Positions 24,101 through 36,100 of a stretch of DNA of 64,000 nt are shown piece after piece (positions within the stretch are counted from its first letter, which is position 1; every line of letters starts with the position of its first letter). The stretch spans positions 16,392,639 to 16,456,638 of the forward strand of contig CM072163.1 of the NCBI GenBank assembly GCA_036850595.1, in the 5' to 3' direction. This stretch comes from Rhyacichthys aspro (taxonomy: Eukaryota > Chordata > Actinopteri > Gobiiformes > Rhyacichthyidae). The notes under the pieces were generated by a model. That model did not search any database and was not told where the DNA came from. It saw only the letters and a program-made list of their open reading frames with translations. The position numbers were made by a program, and so were the translations under genes.

Positions 24101-27100
24101 GATTATTAAACATTGTGTATATGAAAGCATGTGCTATGTAGAGTTCATTATGAATCTATATATTAGGTAGGTACAAGAAGTGTTTTATTGTAACTAAAAG
24201 GATTTGCCAGTGAAACGTCATTCAGCTCCAGAGGCTTTTAGCTGTCATTTGTTACAGGCACCACATTTAAATCATCTGATAGAAAACTGCACTTGATCTT
24301 AATATAGCGTGGCTTTAATCAGCCACCAAGTCATTGTCTTTTTATGAGGGAATGTGTCTGAGATAAACAAAGATGTTCAGTGTTGGGATACCAGAAGTGA
24401 GAATCCATCTTTCATTACTGCTATCTCTCAAAAGGACCTGATGGCCATTGACCTGGAGCCGTACCGCTTCTGTGGAGTCAACATGACTGGTTTCCGCATC
24501 CTGAACGTGGATAATCCCCAGGTGGCAACCATTGTGGAGAAATGGTCGATGGAGAGGCAGATACCGCCCAAACCCGACTCGGGCCTTTTAGAGGGCATCA
24601 TGACGGTATGTTTCATTAACTCTGTAATGTGACCAAGGTGGAATTACCAATTTAATGCATGATTTACTCCAACTATAATCATTAGCTACTTACATTATGA
24701 CTTCATGGGGTTTACCTGCTGATGTATGCAAACAGACCACTCTGACTTCTCAAGGCCCAAGTACAAACTAATCATTAATACTATGTATAATGAAGTATAT
24801 ATTGGAGTGTATCAAATCAATGCTGGATGGAAAAGATGCATATTTTAGTTTTGACCAAAACATGAGCAAATACTTCTGGCATCTCAGGAATTAATGTGCC
24901 CTTCAGAGAGCAGACATCACTGAGACTGAAAAAAATAGTGTTAATGTTCACACTTATTTCTTGGTTATTGATCAAGGCACAAACCAAATAAACTACTTAA
25001 ATAAACTACTGGCCATATGTGTGTAAAATAATTAAAGATTTGACCAAAATGCTAAACATCTAAAATTACAAATTGCAATGTTAGATTACTTTACATTTCT
25101 GGTCGTATGACAATTTTTGAGTCGAGCAGAATTTCCGGTTCGTTGTGCGTTCCCAACCGGCGATCGGATTGTAGGAGGAGATTCTTTCATGTCAGAAATT
25201 TTAGTTGAAGCAAACCATTGAGCGTACAGTGTAAACGCACAAATCTGCGCTCTGGCTTTCCTTCTATGCTATTTACTTGTACATGGTGAGTTGGGATCTA
25301 AAGTTGCAAAGTATATGCCCAGCCTCAATGGCATTCTGGCCTCACTTCCTGTTACAATCTGATGATCTGATTTTACTTTGGCTCTATAAAAAGTGGCCCA
25401 TTGTAAGATGAAACATTGGCACAAACATTTAACAGACGTGTGGGATTTATTTTAGTGGAATGTGGTCCATAGAGAAGTTCTATCTATCTATGAACGCACT
25501 GCAGCCTTTGGTGATGTCATCAAATATATATATATTAAAAAAATCCTATTAATTGTACATTTGTAGGTGCTATATACCAGACATCCTTTTTTTACAGTGA
25601 ATATGAAAAAATATATTGTAGGTTGCGTCTAATTGTTTTCACTGCAGTACCACAAGTGGCCATTGGTGGAATTAATAACAGGCTACTACAGTTACTACTG
25701 AAATGACCAATCAAAGCAGTGGGTCATCTGACCAATCACAGCCAAAAAGGGTTAGAGGGAGGGCCTTAATGCAGAGGTAGCTTAAGGGACCGTGTTTTGC
25801 TGAATCCCCAATGATTCTGTTGCAGAAAGGCCTCTCTTACATGACGTAGGAGTTTTCACACAATATTGCCATGTGAGATCAATGTAATGATGGTCTTTTC
25901 ATGTCTTCAAGCTAAAAACGACAGACTTGTAAGAGATTAATGGTTTCTTAAAATGCAAAAAAATAAAAATAAATGGTAGAAAATGCTCATAAATACTATT
26001 AGCACTTAAATACACAGCTATTTTCCCAAAATTGAGTTGTTCTCCCATGCATTCACTGAAATAAAGTTCTCCCCTTATTCCAGACAGATGCAGCTCTGAC
26101 GTATGACGCGGTCCACATTGTGTCTGTGTCGTACCAACACGCTCCGCAGATGACTGTCAACTCACTGCAGTGCCACCGCCACAAACCCTGGAGATTCGGA
26201 GGACGCTTCATGAGCTTCATCAAAGAGGTGAAGGGCCACCACTGGCTATTTACATGATATTTAGATTACAGCCTTGCCTTGATTGAGCGGTGAACATGAC
26301 AACACACGAAGAATGGGGGCTGTGTAGTCAAATGGGACTCAGATATTTACCCAACAAATCAATCAAATCCACATACAAAGCAAAGCCAGCCTTGATAGAC
26401 ACATCAAAGAGGTGTTGTTGTCAGCTTTATAAATTCCCTGTATTCATAACCTATTTTCCAGAAAGCTCATACTGTAACCTTTTGAAAACGCAACTTCTGT
26501 AATCGGCTCTTATTTCATCTAACATGAGTGTCTGACAGAGCGCTTGGAGTGCACAAACAAGCCCGTGCAAAATGGAAGATGAAGGGTCTGCGGAGAAGCT
26601 ACTATTTGTATCTGGATTTGTTCAAACAACTAAATCATTTGTTTTTGTTTTATTCTGGGGTGTGGCTGATAGTGGTGTTAAAAATGTCAGGAATTCTGTC
26701 TTTTTATTATGTCTTCGGGTATTTCATTATGAAAGCAGTTACCATAGTGATCTTATTTGGGATGGATGAAACAAAATAATATAGTCCTTATAACCGATAA
26801 TTGACTGCTTCTCAAGATACAGTTTAAATGTTTTTAATTAAAAAAGATCTTCTTCAGGCACATTTCCATGGAGTGCTGCCTGACCACTCCGATGGCACTC
26901 TATATGTGGCTTTATAATCTGTTTGTGCACTAGAAGGCCTATTTTAGATTGACCAATATTACATATGTCTTGAGAGAGTTTAGCGTGATTCTAAATCCAC
27001 TTTTAGCATTTCATCTCCTACATTTACTGGTTTCCTACATGTTTTTTTTCTTCTTCTTAATTTCACTTCAACAGTGCATGTAGTGTATCTAAATTATTTA

Positions 27101-30100
27101 GGTATTATAAGGTGTTTAAGACCTGTTGTGATGAACCATAGACCACTTCCTGGTTCTCTATAGATAGTCTCTCATCTGTCTCTGTAACATTAGTTCTTTG
27201 TGTGCCCCTGTAGTATAAACCCAGCATGTTGGCCAGTGTGGGATTATTTTGAAGTGATCTCTTCCCCAGAGCCTGACTGTGAATCTATTGAAACGGCACG
27301 AGGCTATAGATCACATGAGTCCGAGTCAACCATCAGACAGCATCCTTTTCCATCAAAGTGCCACTGTGTGCCTCTGCACCCTCAGCGTGTTATTCTGAAG
27401 AGAACAGTTTGTACCTTACTGCCATTGTGGATTGACTGGACAGCTTCAAAAGCCATACAATCAACAATCCTATTGTAAAAACATAGCATTATGTACCTCG
27501 CTCCCACGCCACGCTGTAATCACATGTAGTAGGTCAATCATCCTCTCAGCGATAATGGTCCATCCATGTGTCAGCTGAGAGGGCTGGATGAACAAACACA
27601 GTGAACAACCAATTGTCTATATGAAGTCTTACTTAAAGGCTTCATCAACATTCCTTTTTAGAAAAATGGTGCAAAAACATTTATAACATATGGGGTGTGA
27701 ACCCAGCAGGCTTGCTCATGACAAGTGGTGCAAAACATTTAATACCGTCATTATAAATATCACTCATGAGTTAAAACCTTTCTGCACAGTGTAGTTAATG
27801 TGGCACTGTTACAGCTTTTGTCCTTAGAGAGATGTATTTCTTTGAAAGGTGTCATTTTCAGCACACTCCAAGTTTGGAAGGAACAGGAGCAATTGTATGA
27901 CCTTTTGCAATGTGTGCTGCTTATTTGGCCACGTTTATAAACACGTTTTATAAGAGCTAACAATTACTACATATCACATTTAGTACATGCATGACTGCTA
28001 TTTATTCTGTTCCTTTATAGTATCCAGTGTGGCCATCTCACACCATATTTACTGTTCAAATATCTTCTATGGGTCAGATATTTAAATGGACACTCATTCA
28101 TTTTGTGTAGAAAGTAGTTTTTGCTCCTGTCTGCTTCTCCATACTGGATTTGAACTTCTACTGTGGGGAACAAATTAGTTATCCAAAAGTATCTAATATA
28201 ACCATATTCACAAAATACTAAAATATTCATTTAATCTTACTCAAAATCTTACAAATTTAAGTAGAAAAGCATCTAACTCCATGGATATTCATTGCTAGTA
28301 TTAAACTCTATAGCCTCAGTTTACTGGTATAATGAGTCAGAAGAGTCATACCCCTCTACAGCATCAGTTTACAGTACACACCATCCCTATTGTGTACTAT
28401 GTGTATTTCTTACTAATTATTTAGAATGTCAAGAGGATGTATTGTTGAGCTGTGTGTTCTGTTCTGGTGGAAGGAAGTATTATTAGAATGCCCTCTGAGC
28501 AGAGAAAGCACCACTTTTACTCACATTCATAAATAATTACATACTTTCCATCGACATAATAAGAGGGCTGATTGTATTACGTGTGCAGCGATACTTAATG
28601 CCGTGCTATAATATGCTGTTCCACGTCCCCGGCTGCGACTAAATCCATGCACAGTTGTTTGTCTGACTTGTACAGATTTCTGCTTATCTGCCCAAAGCAT
28701 GATATTGCATAAATCTTTACAATAAACAACGTTCTGCATAAGAGACCAAGCTCATTTATAGTAAGTGGCTTCTATTTTAGCCGCACGGCCTTATACAAAC
28801 AGTATTCCTCTTATAAAAACATGCGCCGAGAACTGATTTACGCTCGTTTCAAGACAGGCCTCTGACGTGTTGTGAAGGTCGAATTGGCCCTTTGGATGTG
28901 TGATGGCTCAGGCATTGATGTCACCCTCTGAATTAGAGCTGTTTGAACATGCCACCCACCTAGATGGTGATAGGCCAGATGGAACGGAGTATGATGGGGT
29001 CCAGGAGGAAAAAAAGGGAAAAAAAAAAAAAAAGAAAGGAGAATGGAGAATGGCCCACATTTCTCCTTGAAGTTTCGATTTTCTCACGACAAGTTCTGAC
29101 AAGCTGCAGGGCAGACGGGAGAGAGCAATAGCCTGTGGTGTCACATAGTGGACTTTGAATATCAGAAGAGTGCTATAGATGGACACAGTAATTGATTATG
29201 ACATTGTAGTAAGACATTAGAGATATCACAGAGCTGGCAACAAGTTGAAAATAGATGTAAAACACTAAACCTCATTTTAAATCATACCATTTTAAATCAT
29301 ACTTTTTTAAAGGCCTAATATGCAAAATTGGGGAATGCATCTGGCTTCTGTGTGTATTACAACATTCTTCTTCCTGTTTACATGGAAGACATTTTCAGTG
29401 TAAAGCTCTCAGTTAAAGCTGAGGTTCCTGATTCTGTTTTTACTCCCAACAGTAGCCTAGTAGCCTTTCCTGCTTCTTTTATTTTTAAAAAAAAAGGTCA
29501 AACAGGACCAATTTTTCACCCCAAAATTTTAATAGAGAAGCATTGCCAACTTTTATCCATTGAATTTGCCGCCCGTTTTTCTATTTTTATCTTTTTTGAG
29601 CTGTTTCGCTGTAAAATGAAGTATATTTTGCAACAGAATAACCCATTTTCTTGGTTTATTTCCTTGGTCCCTTCATTGTTGTACAGTGTTAACCAATGAG
29701 AGGGCTCCTTTTTAGCGGAAGCGAGCTGCAATTGGCCATAATCCTGCTGTAGGCTGATCATCTCATCTATTAATATCCTTCATTTTAAAGAAGAAGCGTG
29801 CAGTTTTTTCTTTTTTCTTTTTCCTTTTTTTTTTTTCCTTTTTCCGGTTACAATAAGCTGTTAGGTGATTAAACTGTCAAACTGAATGCAAAAGTAAAAA
29901 AATCAGGTAATGGACTTGTAATCACGACACACAAAAGAAAGGAAAAAGAGCAAAATGGTGCACAAAGCCTCAAGGAAAGGCCCCTTTGATCCCCAGTGGG
30001 TTACGTGATAGAAAATGAATGAATGAACTATTACAGGGAGTTGGATTTCATTCAAAAACAAGCGTAGACCTGGATTTGACTTTTAACTCCCATGAAGACC

Positions 30101-33100
30101 TTGCACATTAGGTTTGGGCAGTTCCACTCCTGTTTTTACTGCCTGGTTGTTTTCTTTCATCCAGAGCTCTGAGGAGAAGATACTTCCACGCTGATTTAAG
30201 ATGTCATTGTCCAAATCTAATCTAACCCTATGAAACTTGAAGACTTGAAACTACTAACATCCTTTCTAAACCAATCCCAACAGTAAAGTAACAGGGACAA
30301 AAGCAAACAAATCCAACCGAAATGTGTCTAGCGGTGACTAATTCCTGACTGAGCTCGGAGGTGGTGGGTATCAGGGAATCGTAATAGGGGGCAGTTATGT
30401 GTGCCCCCCTTCTCGAGGGGAATCAAGCAAAAAGAGATGGATGTTAATTAACTCTGTAGTCTGGAGGGAAAATGCGTTGGAGGCGTCGAGATGTAAAATG
30501 TAATTAAAAAAAAAAAAAGGGGGATTGCGCTTGTTGGCTTTGTGTTTGTAGGTTTGTGCTGTGGATGTGCGTGTGGGTGTGAATTAACTCTCAGTGAAGG
30601 ATACAAGCTTCTCTATAATGTGTGTATTGTTTAATACATTTGCATATTTGTCTGTGTTTGTGTATTGTCGTTGTCTTACTGCAATAGCTACCAATTATCG
30701 TTATGTTCAGTGCGCTCTATAGGTGTGAGAAAATATAAATAAAAAGAGCTTATGCAAGAAGTTCTCCATTGTGATTCTAAACTCTAAATGTGCTTTCTTG
30801 TGTTTCAGTCTCACTGGGACGGTTTGACGGGGAGGCTGTCTTTCAACAAGACCACCGGCCTGCGCACAGACTTTGACCTGGATATTGTTAACCTGAAAGA
30901 GGATGGTCTTGAAAAGGTAAATGTCATTTGGTACAAGCAACCCATTTTCATTCCAAGCATAGTACAATGCTTTTGGTTATTGCCATCATTTAAGATGGAG
31001 GGTAATGTTCCGACATCTACATCACTCTTAAGGTGATTTAGGAAGCACGATTATTTTTGTACAAAGTTTGCAGGCAATTACTGGGACTGTCAAGGTGAAT
31101 TATTTTTTTTAATTATTATTTTAGACCTTAGGATATATTGCCCATGCCAAAAGCTTTTGCTAAGTCATCCTGGGTGTCTGTGGACAATAGAAGTGACTCT
31201 TTGGCTCTTTTAACTTCATATTGCACTTTATGTTTGGATAAAGGAAGATTTATAAAAAAATACCAATCATGTTTTCAGAACTACTACTACTACATAATTT
31301 GCAGACATTTTTAACCACACAGGCTGCTTTTACTTCTTCAGTACAGTATTAACTTTTGATTGAACATTCTTTATATCCATTTTCCCATACAACTTCCTAA
31401 TTGTTTGACATAAACAGAAAAGATTAAAAGCATAATCTGCAGGGCCCTGTACTACATCAGGCAGGATACTCCTTTTCTACCAGGTTAGAGAAACATAACA
31501 GTATTGGTCTGTATCAGTGGTATCAAGTGGTTTATAATCTAGTTCAGGTGATCCAGGCTTTGGTTCTCTCTGTTGCCATGCAATAAATAAACAATAAATA
31601 ACATAAACAGACTGGAAGCATGTTAACATGAGCTTGTATGAATCTATAAGGACTTGATAGAATATTCTGTATAATCACAATGTTACTAGTCAAAGTTAAT
31701 ACTTGCTGTACTCATTGTCTAGCTGACATTTGTGCACACACCTTTTTCTTCTTCTCTCTTTGCAGTCTATTTTTTTTCCTCAGCCACACTGGCTTGATTA
31801 GTCTGAAACGTAAACCTCTCTGAAGCAGATTGGCCATTCAGTGTATGTTTGAATGGAAATCAACTTTGATAGAAAGTAAACCAGCTTTAAATGAAAAACC
31901 CAAGATTAACCCCCCAACGTTACCTTGGTAACCTATTAATCCAGCTTCGTTCAAGGCTCAGACAATTTTTGTAATCAAACTTGGCCCCATGACCCATCAT
32001 CTTTGTAAGTGCTCTGTCAAATCCTGGTTAGCTTGACTTTAAATGCACCAGAGCTTCCTGTGATATAATTCTGTTGTAATTTGCTTTAGCCTGTTAGCGC
32101 TGATTGGCCGTGGGCTACGCACTGAAAAAGTTCCTTTCCTGTAAACAAAATAGTAAAATAGAAATATATGGGAAGAAAGAGGTTGGATTTTATGTGCATT
32201 CACCTTCACATCGCTCTAGAGGAGTGGTTCTCAAACTTTTTTTGCCATTCCCCACTTTCAACCCCCACCTATCCCTCAGACCTATAGGGAACAACCCGGC
32301 CTCAACAGGCTGCAGCTCTACCGCCACATTATAGGCCTTTAATGTATGACATGTTGACAGTTTAGGACAGTGGGCCCTCTCTGAGGTTCACTGGGACTTT
32401 TATATATGGATGTAGGTTTCAAAAATGAGAGAAAATCTGTAATTAGTGCTGTGTGTCTTCAGAGAAGTCTATTAACTTTGACACCTCAACAGCACCTTTG
32501 GTTCAGTTATCACAGTCTGAACTGAAGGTTTACACATCACTAGATGATTAGGGAACACATAGAACTATGCTTCAAAAAGGGAGGGAAAAAAAACACCAGC
32601 ATCATTCGCGGAACTGTCAATTAAAATGTGGTTTTAACACATTTCTGTGTTAATGAGCTCTATTTCTGATAGAGGTTATCACTCGTCCACAACAGAGTGT
32701 GCAGTCTGAACAGACAACGTACACAGTGACCTATAGACTGCAGCAAGAGCTTTTACCTCACACCATGGCCACACCTGGGCCGTGGAGTCATCCGTCTGCA
32801 GCTTACATCCCACAGGATACAGTGTTTGGAGAGCACAGGCCACAGGTACCTTTAAGCTGTTGTGGACAGTGAGACAGCGCCAGACAGTCCAACAACCAGC
32901 CTGACCCAATGGGGACTGTCTCAGTTCTCTCACACTGACCCTGTATCATTGACAAAAAACCCTTGAAAGTTAGATTTGGGTGTGTGACGAAGGGTAAATA
33001 ACCCATATGTGTATCTGTCTTTCAATTTTATTTTCAACAAAGAAAAACATAAAGATAGGCACATAAAATCTTGCCGTCATGTCTCTATTCCTCACACTGT

Positions 33101-36100
33101 GAAAACCACTGTTCTAGAGGGTGACAGGTCTGGAACTAAAGTCATCTTTGTGTCTAATTTTTCATAGACATTCTGCATATTTTACCTTTAAACTTCCACA
33201 TACAGTATATCCAGACTGTATGTAATCCAAGAGAATGCAATCAAATGGACTCTTATTACATGAAGCTGATTTAAAGTTCTGATTGTACCATATTGTAATA
33301 GAATAATTCCAGTGTGTGATTCCCCTCGATGCGGAACAGATAATGCAAATCTGACAGTATCATTTACCTCCTAACAAGGAACAAATTGGCTGTTTCAACA
33401 TAAGCATAAGTTAGTGGATCATAAAGCAAATTGGATTAGGGTACACATTAGGGTGTTAATTGCAGTCTCTCTTAATGATAATTCGAGGTGATGCCCAAAA
33501 TGCTGTTTGGTGGTAATGAGCTGTATAAACACGTTTGACAAAAAAATAGAAAAGCTCAACTAAAAGGTTGGTAATGTTGAAGTTATTTTATTACAACACA
33601 AAGCAAAGTGCCCTCTGGACTGCAACAGCTTTCCTCTACCACAAGGCTTTCATACATTATGAATACATTTAATAGGGATAAGTCCCATTATGACTTGCTC
33701 AAGTGCTCCCTAAAGGCTCACCACTATATAATAGCTGGGGTTTTTCAGCACGTAACCCTTCTGTTCAAAAATGTGCCGCTTTGAAATCATTCCTCTTCCC
33801 TTTTCTCTTCTCGTCCTGTGTGTGTGTTGAATTAAGTCGAAGCAGAGTCATCTCCCAAAAGTATTTGATGCTATATTAGCGTCTTCACAATGTGACTCTG
33901 ACAAATCCTACACTCAAGCATGTTAGCGTGGATCCAGCAGAGTTTTTTTTATGCTCTTGTACATCCGTGGAATCGGCTTTTACTCTTTGAGCCTGTTAAG
34001 ATGTGGACTTTTCTCCGCTAATCCTTTGTAATTGAATATTAGCCCAAGTTTCAGCTCGTGATGGAATTATAAGCGGGATCTCAGAGCGACACTTTCCGCT
34101 GTTCAGGAAGGTGGAAGAAACTCATCCCCCGGTTGCATAACTTTGGAATCAAACCTTGCGCTAATCACGGCTAATGAACTGCGCTAATTGTAATCGGGGA
34201 CAATTAGTCCGAATTTTGCAAAGCGGAAAGCATTCAGAGACATTTTCAAAGCTTTCTCCTGGAGTCCTTTTTGCTTGCGTGACGAGCTGTAACTAATGTG
34301 CTTTTTAAAATTGAACCTCTCTTCTGGATTAGACTGGGAGGACATTTACAGACGTTTTTCATGCTCGTTCAGGGGCTGCTCGGCTTTAAATGGCTCCACC
34401 TCGAGCGCAGACCCCGGTGAATATTAAAAGGAGGATGTGTAGTCGTAGAGACCGTGTAGGGGGGATCGAGGGAGGAGGCTACAGCGGAGGGGGCTCCTCT
34501 TGCAAACAGAGATTGTTACCGACAGCCACAGGACTATTTGTGCTAATGATATGTTCCACAGTGTGTCTCTACAATATGCAAAGCTTTTCGCCCGGGGGTT
34601 GCTTGCATGTAACTCCTTTTATTTGCTCAAATCTCTGGGCTTATCTTAGCGAGAGCTGAGTAAAATGACTTTCCCGATGTAAACCAGCTGGCAACTGCAC
34701 GCTGCATTTTTATTGGAATTAACAGTAACCTTTCTGTAAGACTTTCGATAGGGTGCCTTTGTGCTCTGGCCACATCTCGAGCAGCCCCAAAGCACTATGT
34801 CATTGTACTTTACAGCAATAAATATGAGCTGCCCTACAAAGCCAGGGTGCAGTAAGGAGAGCTGAAAGAAGGAGAGAGCATTTAAAAATAATCCACAGTA
34901 ACATATAACAGAAGATATGGAGTATTATTAGAAAGTTCTCATAAGGCTACACTGAATAAATTAAAATAACAAATAAAAAAGGTTAGTTTCAGACATCTTT
35001 TTTTTTGTACTGGCATGTAGTTTGGAAAAATAGAAACTTTTGACCAACATGAGGACCTTATGTTGCCCTTGGATGGAAAAAGTAGTTCATTCTGCAGTGG
35101 ATGTGGCTTGGGCTTTGTCGTATGGAAAGGGACACACTAGAGGGCGCTGTTATAGATAAGTTTCATTGGCTTGAGTTCATGTTGACCCAACTTTTCAAGG
35201 GGTCTTACTTCACATGTTTATAGCGCACTGAGGTTCTTATAGCAGCATTCACACTTGTTCAAGAAAAGTGAAACCAAACCAGTTTGTTTCAATTGAATGA
35301 AGCATGACCAGTGTCAATGCATATTCCAATGTTTTCTTCACCAAAGTACTAAAACAATCACTAAAACAAACTTTTGCAAATGCTGTTATTGGTTTGTACT
35401 GTGAACAAACAAAAACAATGCAGATAATTGTTCTAAAAAAACAGTATCTTATATTTTTTTTTTGGATGTACTGGCATTATTTCTGAAATGCTTTATGCGG
35501 ATGGAGATTGTTTAACATAATGTATTCTTAGCACACTCTTATAATCTTATAATCATTCTGGATTATAAGATTACTGGAGACCTTTGCAGGTTGAGGTTTT
35601 AACATTTGTTGGAGTTACTGCTCACTTCCATAATAATTCAGGGCTGCCAACTTAAAAAAACAACCTTGGAGTGAGATTTGAATATCATAGCATACAGCAA
35701 AAATCAATGTTTCTCAATGTAGGGTCTTTGAGTAACTACAGTTTCCTAACTCTGAATGTGTAGGCTTTCCTTTAGACGTCATTTAGTTCAGTCTGTACCA
35801 GCAGTTCTAGAGTTATAGAGTTAAATGTGCTAAGCTCATGCACTCATTGCAGGGTTAAGTCACCAAAAGAAGCATTTTCGTTAGATGAAGTATATGATAC
35901 ACTACATATATAGATTTATTTTTTTATTTTTTTTATAAAACATGTCATTTCTTGTATCCTGGAGCATTTTAGATGATGTGATGATATTTTTGGCCTTTGA
36001 AACATTGTTGTAGGAGGTCACTGATGCATAATTTTTTGTGTTTTTAGATTTTTTTTAGTTTTTAGTGACTTTTTACACGTTGGGCCTTAGGAGTAGCAGA

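Noticed and set aside
35639..35660. CAGGGCTGCCAAC string resembling a transposon terminus
   Set aside because: No inverted partner or flanking duplication found nearby.
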